64,000 bases of DNA. Source: Cytobacillus firmus DS1 (GTDB lineage: Bacteria; Bacillota; Bacilli; Bacillales; Cytobacillaceae). Positions 43,765 to 52,013 of this stretch are shown in pieces. Under the pieces are notes generated by a model. That model saw only the letters and a list, made by a program, of their open reading frames with translations. It ran no database searches and was not told the origin of the DNA. Positions within the stretch are counted from its first letter, which is position 1. Every line of letters begins with the position of its first letter. Both the position numbers and the translations under genes were made by a program. The stretch is from assembly GCF_000565285.1 (NCBI RefSeq), contig NZ_APVL01000006.1:124001-188000 (forward strand). Reading direction: 5' to 3'.

Positions 43765-44535
43765 TCAAACGGCATTCTCTTCTCCCAGGTAGGCTTCTAT
43801 GACTTTAGGATTATTCTGAATCTCTCCCGGTGTCCCATAGCCAATCAGCTTCCCGAAATCAAGAACTGCAATGTGATCGGATAAGTCCATTACAACCCCC
43901 ATATCGTGTTCAATTAATATAATGGTTGTATTCATTTCTTCGTGAATATCGATAATGTATCTGGCCATGTCCTCTTTTTCCTCACTGTTCATTCCTGCCA
44001 TCGGCTCATCCAGAAGGAGAATTTCAGGTTCCAGTGCCAGAGCCCTGCCGGTTTCGACCCTTTTCTGCAGTCCATATGAAAGAGTTCCCACGGGGGTATT
44101 ACGGATATCCTCGATTTCAAGAAAGTCGATCACCTGCTCAACTTTTTTCCGATGTTCGATTTCCTCTCTCTGCGCCTTCCCCCAATATAGCCCTCCTGCA
44201 AGCAGCCCGGTTTTCATTCTCACATGCCTGCCAAGCATCAGATTGTCCAAAACAGATAAGTGCGGGAAAAGTTCGATATTCTGAAAAGCACGTGCAATGC
44301 CCATACTGGCTCTTTTGTGAGGTTTACATCGGGTTATATCTTCACCCTTAAAATAAATCGATCCAGATGATGGTTTGTACAGCCCGCTTATGCAATTCAG
44401 CATACTAGTTTTACCTGCACCATTTGGACCAATCAGCGAAAAAATCTCTCCCTCCTGCACTTCATAGGAGACATGGTCTAGAGCTATTACACCTCCAAAC
44501 CTTAAAGTTGCATCCTTAATCTCCAAAATTCCCAA
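43765..44535 (-). CDS. livG: Branched-chain-type ABC transporter ATP-binding protein (LivG)
   Basis: A 256-residue ATPase: Walker A GPNGAGKTS, signature LSYGLQKRV, Walker B ILLLDEPMAGM, followed by the LivG-type H-loop LIEHDMGVVMDL. First gene of the operon. I prefer the TTG at 44535, 9 bases after AAAGGGGG and giving the usual family length; ATG 44577 would add 14 residues but has no ribosome site. Confidence 0.92.
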   Translation of the reverse strand: MGILEIKDATLRFGGVIALDHVSYEVQEGEIFSLIGPNGAGKTSMLNCISGLYKPSSGSIYFKGEDITRCKPHKRASMGIARAFQNIELFPHLSVLDNLMLGRHVRMKTGLLAGGLYWGKAQREEIEHRKKVEQVIDFLEIEDIRNTPVGTLSYGLQKRVETGRALALEPEILLLDEPMAGMNSEEKEDMARYIIDIHEEMNTTIILIEHDMGVVMDLSDHIAVLDFGKLIGYGTPGEIQNNPKVIEAYLGEENAV

Positions 44536-44763
44536 TCTTTTAACCCCCTTTATTTCGATTGGTGAAATATTTTTCATAAAATTATGAATAGTTTAAATAT
44601 TCTTTACGCGGTTGTTTTCTCCTTTTAATATTTTAAATATTTTTCTCTCTTGAGCTATTTTTCATTTTTATGTGAATGGAAATATTGATATGACAAATTC
44701 CTTATGTACAAGTATTTTTCACTATGAAAATGGTGATATAATAGCTGGGTCAGTTTATTAATA

Positions 44764-44791
44764 AAAGCCGGACACAAATGTGCCCAGCTTT
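44764..44791 (-). terminator. Terminator of the zinc alcohol dehydrogenase gene
   Basis: AAAGC(C/T)GG(A/G)CACA and its complement around an AA/TT loop; on the minus strand TTTTATTAA follows. Confidence 0.85.
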
Positions 44792-44803
44792 GAAGCCATC
44801 CTA

Positions 44804-45850
44804 TTAATCTTCAAATTTTATAACGATACGCCCATTTATTTTCCCTTTTTCAAGATCCTCAAAGACTCTATTAATTTCTTCAAGGGATGCCGTTTCCACG
44901 ATTGTTTTTACTTTTCCGTCTGCTGCAAATTGGAGGGCTTCCTGCAGATCCTTTCTTGTTCCTACAATAGAACCGACAATGCTGACACCGTTCAGAACTG
45001 TATCAAAAATTGGAACTTCCATAACTTCCGGCGGCAATCCTACGGCTACGCATTTTCCTCCGCGTTTGACAGCACGATATGCTTCATTGAAAGCATGTTT
45101 AGACACTGCCGTGCATATGGATGCCTGAACCCCGCCAATTTCGCGCTGTATGAAGACAGCAGAATCCTCAACTTTAGGATTAACAGTTAAATCTGCACCC
45201 AAATCTTTTGCCAGCTCCAGCTTTTCGTTAAATGTATCGACTGCCACGACCTTTAATCCCATGGCTTTTGCATATTGGACTGCCACATGCCCAAGGCCTC
45301 CAATACCATAAACAGCGACCCATTCACCCGGCTTTGCTTCCCCTACCTTGAGCGCTTTATATGTCGTTACACCAGCACAAAAAATCGGTGCTGCCTCAAC
45401 ATAGTCAAGAGAATCAGGAACCTTCACCACATATCGGGCATCAGCAAGACAATATTCTGCGTATCCGCCATTAATAGAATATCCCGCGTTCAGCTGATTA
45501 TGGCAAAGTGTTTCACGCCCGGTTAAGCAGTATTCACAATGTCCGCAGGCTGAATATAACCACGGCACTCCGACTCGGTCTCCTGCCTTCAAATGTGCAA
45601 TGCCTTCTCCCGCTTCTACAACTTCGCCTACCCCTTCATGACCCGGTATAAGAGGAAGTGCCGGTTTAACAGGCCAGTCACCATGTGCAGCGTGTAAATC
45701 AGTATGGCATACCCCACAGGCTTTGATTTTTACTAAGACATCATTTTTTCCAACGGATGGTACTTTGACTTTTTCAATTTCCAGGCTTTCCTTAAAATTA
45801 TGCACAACTGCTGCTTTCATCATGTTTTCACTGCTGCATTGTTCACACAT
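44804..45850 (-). CDS. adhA: Zinc-dependent alcohol dehydrogenase (AdhP/AdhA type)
   Basis: A 348-residue medium-chain dehydrogenase. The catalytic zinc site is CGVCHTD (Cys), GHEGVGEV (His/Glu) and FCAGVTTY (Cys); the structural zinc loop is [15 protein letters not shown]; the NAD-binding motif is [10 protein letters not shown]. Interconverts ethanol and acetaldehyde or similar. ATG 45850 follows GAGGTG by 6 bases and adds an N-terminal [10 protein letters not shown] stretch not needed for the fold. A palindrome TTGTGA-N6-TCACAA about 80 bases upstream points to redox control. Confidence 0.92.
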   Translation of the reverse strand: MCEQCSSENMMKAAVVHNFKESLEIEKVKVPSVGKNDVLVKIKACGVCHTDLHAAHGDWPVKPALPLIPGHEGVGEVVEAGEGIAHLKAGDRVGVPWLYSACGHCEYCLTGRETLCHNQLNAGYSINGGYAEYCLADARYVVKVPDSLDYVEAAPIFCAGVTTYKALKVGEAKPGEWVAVYGIGGLGHVAVQYAKAMGLKVVAVDTFNEKLELAKDLGADLTVNPKVEDSAVFIQREIGGVQASICTAVSKHAFNEAYRAVKRGGKCVAVGLPPEVMEVPIFDTVLNGVSIVGSIVGTRKDLQEALQFAADGKVKTIVETASLEEINRVFEDLEKGKINGRIVIKFED

Positions 45851-45928
45851 GTCCGTCACCTCAATTGTTATTTAGGAATATCAATCACATCGTCATTGTC
45901 TAACAAAACATTTATTCCGCCAATTATC

Positions 45929-45946
45929 TTGTGAGTATTTTCACAA
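45929..45946. promoter_or_regulatory. Rex- or Fnr-type palindromic operator
   Basis: TTGTGAGTATTTTCACAA has perfect TTGTGA / TCACAA arms with a 6-base centre. It fits both the Rex (NADH-sensing) consensus and the Fnr/CRP TGTGA-N6-TCACA pattern, so the regulator cannot be fixed from the sequence alone. It lies upstream of adhA. Confidence 0.7.
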
Positions 45947-46073
45947 ATGTGACGATACTTTTTTACAGCTTTGCAAACAAACCAATTTATGACTTGCTAT
46001 TTCCTATTAACGATATCTTTATTAGTCAGGAGGTACTATTATAAAAGTAGTGATGCATATGGAGGATTTTTGA

Positions 46074-47402
46074 ATGATTGGAAATCAAAGAGAACTCAGT
46101 AAAAGGAAAACGGCCATTGTGATCGGAGGGAGCATTGCCGGCATGCTTGCGGCGAGAGTGCTTTCAGATTCCTTCGAAAAGGTCATGATAATCGAAAAGG
46201 ATGGAGAACAGCCGAAGGGCAGTCCGCGAAAAGGAGTACCACAAGCCGCTCAGGGTCATGTTCTTCTGAAGAGCGGAGAGAAAATACTTGAGGACCTTTT
46301 CCCGGGTCTGAGAGCTGAAATGATAAAAGGAGGTTCGGTTCCTGCCGATTTTGCCAATGACATAGCCTGGCACCACCATGGAAGCTGGAAAATCCGATAT
46401 AACTCAGGCTGCTCTATTATTCAGCAAAGCCGTCCATTTCTTGAATATCATCTGTGCAAAAGAATAGATCAGATAGAAAATATACATACTTTATATAACA
46501 CAAAGGTAATAGGTTTTACCTTAAATGATTCTAGAATTACGGGTGTTGAAGCGGAAAACGCAGAAGGCAATGCTATATACCCTGCAGATTTAACTGTTGA
46601 TGCATCCGGTGCGAACAGCCTTGCATTTCGGTGCCTGGAAAAGCTCGGAATGGCCCAGCCAAAGAAAACAGAGATATCTATCAACTTATACTATGCAAAC
46701 CGTATTTACAGAAGGCTCCGGGCAGATCCTGAATGGAAAAGTTTATTGGTTTATCCGAATCCCCCGCGTCAATCCTTTGGAGGAGCCGCCTCTCCAACCG
46801 AGAACAATGATTTGATGATTACCCTCTTTGGATATGGTGCCAATAATCCGCCAGCGGATAACAATGAATTTCTCGAGACAGCGAAAAGCCTGGAAAAGCC
46901 GCATATTTATGATTGTATAAAAAATGGAGAACCTGTTTCAGATATAAAGGTTTACCGCTTTCCTTCGATGAGGCGATATCATTTTGAAAAAATGAAGACC
47001 TTTCCTAAAGGACTGCTTGTCATGGGTGATGCTTTTTGCCGGATGGATCCGGTATTTGCGCAGGGGATGAGCATTGCTGCAAAGGAAGCAAAGGCATTGC
47101 AGGAAATCCTTATAAGTGCAGGAGAAGCGGATCCATATAATTTCCATAGAAAAATCAGCAAAATTGTGGATATCCCCTGGTTAATTGCTTTAACTGAGGA
47201 TTTCAGATTCTCCCATACAGCTGGAGCTAAGCCTTGGGGACTGCCCCTACTTCAATGGTATGTCAAAAAAGTGGTCAATGCCTGTTCCTTTGATCCCTAT
47301 ACATATGACTGCTTTATGAAAGTGCTCCATCTGCAGGCACATCCGGCAGTATTGTTCACCCCGAGAGCAGTATGGAATATATTTCGAGGACGAAAGAAAT
47401 AA
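46074..47402 (+). CDS. FAD-dependent oxidoreductase (halogenase / squalene-epoxidase-like)
   Basis: A 442-residue flavoprotein. FAD-binding GxGxxG variant AIVIGGSIAGMLAARVL at residues 13-29 with the acidic end IIEKD, and the second motif GLLVMGDAFCRMDPVFAQGMS. Such enzymes hydroxylate, epoxidise or halogenate; here the substrate is unknown. No lysine-rich halogenase WxWxIP motif is seen. ATG 46074 follows GGAGGATTTT. Stands alone downstream of the divergent adhA. Confidence 0.82.
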   Translation: MIGNQRELSKRKTAIVIGGSIAGMLAARVLSDSFEKVMIIEKDGEQPKGSPRKGVPQAAQGHVLLKSGEKILEDLFPGLRAEMIKGGSVPADFANDIAWHHHGSWKIRYNSGCSIIQQSRPFLEYHLCKRIDQIENIHTLYNTKVIGFTLNDSRITGVEAENAEGNAIYPADLTVDASGANSLAFRCLEKLGMAQPKKTEISINLYYANRIYRRLRADPEWKSLLVYPNPPRQSFGGAASPTENNDLMITLFGYGANNPPADNNEFLETAKSLEKPHIYDCIKNGEPVSDIKVYRFPSMRRYHFEKMKTFPKGLLVMGDAFCRMDPVFAQGMSIAAKEAKALQEILISAGEADPYNFHRKISKIVDIPWLIALTEDFRFSHTAGAKPWGLPLLQWYVKKVVNACSFDPYTYDCFMKVLHLQAHPAVLFTPRAVWNIFRGRKK

Positions 47403-47470
47403 ATAAATTTCCCTCGATGAATGTGGATTACTTTGCAGGTATATGTTACTCTTAATCTTTAGAATAGGAA

Positions 47471-47854
47471 GTGATGATATTGATAAAAATTGAAATACCA
47501 GAGCCTAATCTCGTCATTACAAGAAGCAGGCAAACAGGACAGGCAGCAGAAAGTAACCTTAGCAGTGTCTATGGTTTCACAGATTACCATAAGATTCCAA
47601 GAGACAAGGGCGGCATGATTCTGTTCTTTGATGCGAAAGAAGATCTGCTCTTTGTAGGAAAGGCCCGAAAATTAAGACAGCGGGTTAAAAAGCATTTTGA
47701 AGACAATGTTTCTCCTATAAAAAATCATCGTGATGATGTCCATAAAATTGCGGTCATATACGTGGAAGACAGCATGGAGCGCGAAATTTATGAGACTTAT
47801 ATCATCAATGCCCTTCAGGCAAAATATAATATCGAGAAAGTATTTTACAAATAA
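47471..47854 (+). CDS. GIY-YIG-like nuclease domain protein (UvrC N-terminal-like)
   Basis: A 127-residue protein related to the UvrC N-terminal GIY-YIG domain: GGMILFFDAKEDLLFVGKARKL has the two short strands and following arginine/lysine helix (RKLRQRVKKHF), and EREIYETYIINALQAKYN supplies the glutamate. The GIY and YIG tripeptides are replaced (MILFF, LFVGK), so nuclease activity is uncertain. Three starts are possible (GTG 47471, ATG 47474, TTG 47480). Confidence 0.72.
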   Translation: MMILIKIEIPEPNLVITRSRQTGQAAESNLSSVYGFTDYHKIPRDKGGMILFFDAKEDLLFVGKARKLRQRVKKHFEDNVSPIKNHRDDVHKIAVIYVEDSMEREIYETYIINALQAKYNIEKVFYK

Positions 47855-47879
47855 AAAAAGGCCATCGCGGCCTTTTTTT
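47853..47879. terminator. Bidirectional terminator
   Basis: AAAAAAAGGCC and GGCCTTTTTTT with a 5-base loop ATCGC end the GIY-YIG gene and the convergent pssA. Confidence 0.92.
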
Positions 47880-47881
47880 AT

Positions 47882-48577
47882 TTAATCAATTTCTTTTTTG
47901 TTTTTGCCTTTTATGAATCGGTATGTCAAATACGCAATGTAAAGCGGTATTGCAATATAAATCAAATCGGGAAACGGCCCGTAGGAGCCCTTGTAAATGA
48001 CGTATAGGACACTTCCTAGAAAAATGGTAACAATCGTTCCGTATTTCGGCAGGGGAACTTCTTTAAAGCTGGGAATCCGGATTCTGCTTACCATAAGAAA
48101 GCAGAGTGCAGTGAACACAACTGTTGTAATGATATTGGGAATATGGTCACCAAAAAGGGTTAGTATGGCCATGATCCCGCCCGCTGCTGTTATCGGAACT
48201 CCAATAAAATAGTTTAAAGAGGATTTTGGAGGACTTATATTAAATCGGGCAAGCCGATATGCCCCAAATAAAGGAAAAAGACCTGAAACAGCTAATCCAA
48301 GGATTCCAAATTGAAAAAAGTATGTATAAAAGACCAAAAACGATGGTGCTACACCAAATGTAACAATATCTGCCAGAGAATCAAGTTCTTTTCCAAGTGT
48401 ACTATCGGCTTTCAGCATTCTGGCCAGCCTGCCGTCCATACTGTCAAGCATCATGCCTATTAAAATTAAAATGGCTGCATTCTTAAATTCTCCATTGGCA
48501 GCCATGCCGATTGAAAGAAATCCGCAATATAAATTACCCAAAGTGACCATATTGGGGATTGTTTTAATAAAACGCAC
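47882..48577 (-). CDS. pssA: CDP-diacylglycerol-serine O-phosphatidyltransferase
   Basis: A 231-residue membrane enzyme that makes phosphatidylserine, the precursor of phosphatidylethanolamine. The CDP-alcohol transferase signature is complete: D-x2-DG-x2-AR-x8-G-x3-D-x3-D in DSMDGRLARM onward. Six or so membrane helices follow. Start GTG 48577 fits the B. subtilis N-terminus; the ribosome site is distant. An extended -10 TGGTATAAT (minus) lies at 48636-48644. The usual psd neighbour is not seen here. Confidence 0.92.
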   Translation of the reverse strand: MRFIKTIPNMVTLGNLYCGFLSIGMAANGEFKNAAILILIGMMLDSMDGRLARMLKADSTLGKELDSLADIVTFGVAPSFLVFYTYFFQFGILGLAVSGLFPLFGAYRLARFNISPPKSSLNYFIGVPITAAGGIMAILTLFGDHIPNIITTVVFTALCFLMVSRIRIPSFKEVPLPKYGTIVTIFLGSVLYVIYKGSYGPFPDLIYIAIPLYIAYLTYRFIKGKNKKEID

Positions 48578-48635
48578 TAGTGACCATCACACTCCAAAAA
48601 TTAAAAAAGGATTATTTAAATATATATTCCCTTTC

Positions 48636-48644
48636 ATTATACCA
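48636..48644 (-). promoter_or_regulatory. Extended -10 element of pssA
   Basis: TGGTATAAT on the minus strand, about 60 bases before the pssA GTG. A 22-codon leader frame with a strong ribosome site (AAAGGGAGGG) overlaps this region and could be a leader peptide or chance. Confidence 0.4.
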
Positions 48645-48762
48645 TTTAATCTCAACTGCATCCCTCCCTTTCGAAAATTCCAAGGCAAAAATCCATTGTG
48701 TTAGGTACTTGTCCTATACCAATTTTAAAACTCATCATTAAATATAGTAGGAGGTGATTCAT

Positions 48763-49254
48763 TTGTTATCTTTTTATTCCCATGACCACTACTGCTCGGG
48801 TAAAGAAGAATATTCAAAAGCTCCGGGTAAGATTTATGTCACCAATGACTTCATTCCCCAATTTTTTGACCAGAACACATCCATTCCATCCACAGTCAAT
48901 CTAAACAGCGCTAAAGGGAAATCCCATTTTCACTTTGACCCGGTGAACAATACGATTACAGTTAAGGAAAAAGGCTTTTATTTTCTTCAGTTCAGCGTAC
49001 AAGTATTTGCTGCTGCAGGACAGGCGAATTTGCCGTTGAAATTTGAGCTTCAGCGGAATGGCGGAACTCTCATCAACTCCCAAACCTCTTTTAATAACAA
49101 TAATTTTGACGTTGACTATGCAACATCCACTTTATTGCTGGAGGAGCTGGAGAAGGGAGATAAGATCCGTCTTGTACTATCCGGCCCTTCGCCTTTCCCT
49201 CAAGGAAGAGTGACTCGCCTGGATTTCGCCAGTGTCGCCATTTTTGAGGCATAA
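48763..49254 (+). CDS. C1q/TNF-like jelly-roll protein (exosporium-type)
   Basis: A 163-residue protein whose body (residues about 25-163) matches the C1q-like beta-jelly-roll of BclA-type surface proteins: ITVKEKGFYFLQFSVQVFAA, LPLKFELQRNGGTLINSQTS, TSTLLLEELEKGDKIRLVLS and the final SVAIFEA. There is no collagen-like GXX stalk and no signal peptide. AGGAGGTG then TTG at 48763 fixes the start; GTG 48754 lacks one. Probably a spore or surface protein, by analogy. Confidence 0.78.
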   Translation: MLSFYSHDHYCSGKEEYSKAPGKIYVTNDFIPQFFDQNTSIPSTVNLNSAKGKSHFHFDPVNNTITVKEKGFYFLQFSVQVFAAAGQANLPLKFELQRNGGTLINSQTSFNNNNFDVDYATSTLLLEELEKGDKIRLVLSGPSPFPQGRVTRLDFASVAIFEA

Positions 49255-49265
49255 AAAATGAAGAG

Positions 49266-49291
49266 TCCCTAATCATCCTCATGATTAGGGA
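49266..49291. terminator. Hairpin between C1q-like and CoA-transferase genes
   Basis: TCCCTAATCAT and ATGATTAGGGA are perfect arms, symmetrical enough to serve both convergent genes. Confidence 0.8.
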
Positions 49292-49307
49292 TTCATTAAT
49301 CATACGG

Positions 49308-50405
49308 TCATATTTTAATATTTCTCTTTGCAATATTGCTTAGAAATTCCTCATTGTGTTCTCCTAATTTTGGAGGCCCCCCCATTGCTGATTCTATTCC
49401 GCCATGCATTTTTACCAAAGGGTAATTTTGGGTAGTATTTAAAATCCCATTAAATAGCGGAAAGTCTTGCAATTCGCAGGTCTCCAATACAGGAGTCAGA
49501 CAGCAATCTGCTCTTTGGCCAAATTCAGTCCACTCTTTTAATGACCTGCTTTTAAAGAATTCGGTTATCTCCAAAAAGACAGGATTATCAGCAGAGGCAG
49601 TGGAAAGATGATAATCAATCCAATCCTCTCTTCCCGCACTCTTACAGAAGTTTATCCAGAACTTCGGCTCGAGAGCAGCAAGTGCAGCAAACCGGCTATC
49701 CTTTGTTTCGTAAATAGAATAGGCAACGACTTCACCGTTCAATACCGAAAGTCCTTTAGGATATCCTGTCTTATTCTCAATCAGTAAATGGTTCCCCATG
49801 GTGGAAGCCATCACTTCCGCAATGGAAATGCAGTGATGCCCGCCTTGGCCGGACATTTTGCTGGAAAGCAGGGCAGCCAGTATTCTTTCACTGGCTGCCA
49901 TTCCTCCCATGAAGTCCGCTATTGTGTTGGATGGGTGAACAGGACGGCCGCTGCGGTCCTTCAGCTGGGCAAGGACGCCGCTTACGGCCATATAATTCAG
50001 ATCATGGCTTCCTAAATATTGATAGCCTTCATTCTCACCGTAGCCTGTAAGAGAGCAATAAACGATATTTGGTTTGTGCTTTTTCACAGCCTCATAATCC
50101 AGGCCCAGCTTTTTCATCACACCCGGCCGAAAACTTTCAAGCACCGCATCACTTTCTGATATCAGCATGAGGGCAGTATTTCTTCCTTCTTCGCTCTTCA
50201 GGTTAAGTGTAATGCTTTTTTTCCCGCGGTTATTGGCGGCAAACACTGCCCCTGTACCCTCTATTTTGATATCAAGATGCCTTCCGGGATCACCGGATTC
50301 CGGTTCCACTTTTATCACTTCTGCTCCAAGCTCTGCAAGCCTCTGGGAAGCAAACGGACCAGGGAGATAGTTGGAAAAATCAATTACTCTTATGCCTTTT
50401 AACAT
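49308..50405 (-). CDS. CaiB/BaiF (class III) CoA-transferase, racemase-like
   Basis: A 365-residue class III CoA-transferase or alpha-methylacyl-CoA racemase relative. The N-terminal IRVIDFSNYLPGPFASQRLAELGAEVIKVE and RGKKSITLNLKSEEG are classic, and the catalytic aspartate is in GSHDLNYMAVSG. Moves CoA between acids or inverts the alpha carbon of branched acyl-CoAs. The last gene of a fatty-acid-type cluster; ATG 50405 follows GGAAGGG. Confidence 0.9.
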   Translation of the reverse strand: MLKGIRVIDFSNYLPGPFASQRLAELGAEVIKVEPESGDPGRHLDIKIEGTGAVFAANNRGKKSITLNLKSEEGRNTALMLISESDAVLESFRPGVMKKLGLDYEAVKKHKPNIVYCSLTGYGENEGYQYLGSHDLNYMAVSGVLAQLKDRSGRPVHPSNTIADFMGGMAASERILAALLSSKMSGQGGHHCISIAEVMASTMGNHLLIENKTGYPKGLSVLNGEVVAYSIYETKDSRFAALAALEPKFWINFCKSAGREDWIDYHLSTASADNPVFLEITEFFKSRSLKEWTEFGQRADCCLTPVLETCELQDFPLFNGILNTTQNYPLVKMHGGIESAMGGPPKLGEHNEEFLSNIAKRNIKI

Positions 50406-50425
50406 CTTGCATTCCCTTCTTCCGG

Positions 50426-51994
50426 CTATATTTTCCCATCAGCGAACAGATCCTCCAGCTGCTTTCTGAGCATGAACTTTTGAATCTTGCCGCTCGCATT
50501 TCTTGGCAGAGCTTCACAGAATACATATTTTCTCGGCCGCTTATAATTGGCGAGTTCATCACTATTCCTGCACAATTCATCGAGTTCTTCTTCAGATAGT
50601 GACGGATCTTTTTTGACAACGAAAGCTGTGACGGTTTCACCCCAGCGGTCATCAGGCTGGCCGATCACTGCCACATCCAGTACGCCATTATGTGTATATA
50701 AAAGATCTTCCACTTCACGGGGATAAATATTTTCTCCGCCGCTAATGATCATATCATCGACTCTGTCTTTGACATACAAATAGCCTTCATCATCCAGATA
50801 TCCGATGTCCCCGGAGTGGTACCAGCCTCCATGCATGGCATGATCGGTTGCCTCATCCCGATTAAAATAACCACTCATCATGCACGGACCTTTTACGATG
50901 ATTTCACCCGTTTCTCCCCGGGGCATCACATCATCTGGATCTGATGGACCATTCTCATTCGGCCTTACAATCCTGATCTCATGGTTTAAACAGGCCTGTC
51001 CTGCAGATCCTGCTTTCCGGATTTGATCGTCTTCCGATAAAAACGTAATCGCCGGCCCCATCTCGGTCATTCCATATGCCTGTACCAGGGAGATGCCTAA
51101 TTTTTCACGGCATGCATAAACAAGAGCAGGAGCCATCGGTGCCGCTCCATACAGTCCCAGCTTCAGGCTTTCCAGACTATAATGGCTTAAGTTTTCCTGC
51201 AGCAGCATATTCCACATAGTAGGAGCTGCAAAAAATTTTGTGATTTTCTCTTCTGAGATTAACCGCAATACTTCCTTTGCATCAAAGTGATGGAGGATTG
51301 TATTGGCAGCACCCACATGCACTCTTGGCAAAAAGGCACAGTGAAGCTCTGCACAGTGGAACATAGGTGCAGTCACGAGTCCGTTGTCACTGCTTTCAAG
51401 CTTTGTCGCTCCAATAACAATCAGACTTTGTTCAGCCATATCCCTGTGTCTGTGGACTACACCTTTTGGCCTTCCCGTGGTGCAGCTAGTGTACATGATT
51501 GCGTACAGATCATTTTCATGTATCTCAATGTCTATTTCATCATGTGATGCTGAATCCACCTTTTCCCGGTAGGATGAAGCGAATGGAGGTGCATTGTCAT
51601 CAATGTACCAGAATTCTGTATGCGGAAAACGCTTAGCAATGGGGGTAATGCCGGATTCCAGCATTTGTTCAAATAACACTACTTTTGGCTCTGCATCCCG
51701 CAGAATATAAGCAATTTCTTCTGACATCAGCCTAAAGTTGATCGGATTAAATACGGCGCCGATTTTTGCACAGGCAAAGAATGCTGTAGCAAGTTCCTCG
51801 GTGTTAAAAAGGCAGGTTGAAACCCTGTCACCCTTCCTGACGCCTGCATTTATTAACGCATTGGCCAATTTATTGATCTCAAAACTCCATTCTTTATAGG
51901 TAAAACGCAGATTTTTTCTGACATCATACAGAGCTACCTTATCCGGAAACTTTCCGGCCGTGAGATCAAAAATTCTTCCGATAGTAGTAGTCAT
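50426..51994 (-). CDS. Fatty-acyl-CoA ligase (FadD / YngI-like)
   Basis: A 522-residue AMP-forming acyl-CoA ligase. The adenylation P-loop is YTSCTTGRPKG, with Cys where Gly is usual; further motifs are YGMTEMGP, WYHSGDIG, KDRVDDMIISGGENIYP and the C-terminal lysine in RNASGKIQKFML. Activates fatty or related acids in the cytosol. The ATG at 51994 has the better 6-base spacing from GGGGAGG; ATG 52000 touches it. 20 bases upstream of the CaiB-like gene. Confidence 0.92.
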   Translation of the reverse strand: MTTTIGRIFDLTAGKFPDKVALYDVRKNLRFTYKEWSFEINKLANALINAGVRKGDRVSTCLFNTEELATAFFACAKIGAVFNPINFRLMSEEIAYILRDAEPKVVLFEQMLESGITPIAKRFPHTEFWYIDDNAPPFASSYREKVDSASHDEIDIEIHENDLYAIMYTSCTTGRPKGVVHRHRDMAEQSLIVIGATKLESSDNGLVTAPMFHCAELHCAFLPRVHVGAANTILHHFDAKEVLRLISEEKITKFFAAPTMWNMLLQENLSHYSLESLKLGLYGAAPMAPALVYACREKLGISLVQAYGMTEMGPAITFLSEDDQIRKAGSAGQACLNHEIRIVRPNENGPSDPDDVMPRGETGEIIVKGPCMMSGYFNRDEATDHAMHGGWYHSGDIGYLDDEGYLYVKDRVDDMIISGGENIYPREVEDLLYTHNGVLDVAVIGQPDDRWGETVTAFVVKKDPSLSEEELDELCRNSDELANYKRPRKYVFCEALPRNASGKIQKFMLRKQLEDLFADGKI

Positions 51995-52013
51995 TTTCAT
52001 TCCTCCCCATTTT

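Noticed and set aside
44578-44760. FadR or AraC-type operator upstream of livG
   Set aside because: Only AT-rich runs such as AAATATTT are seen; no TGAATGA-type FadR palindrome could be found.
48593-48690. 22-codon leader frame upstream of pssA as a gene
   Set aside because: Has a good ribosome site but is very short, overlaps the promoter element and encodes nothing recognisable; noted only in the pssA promoter entry.
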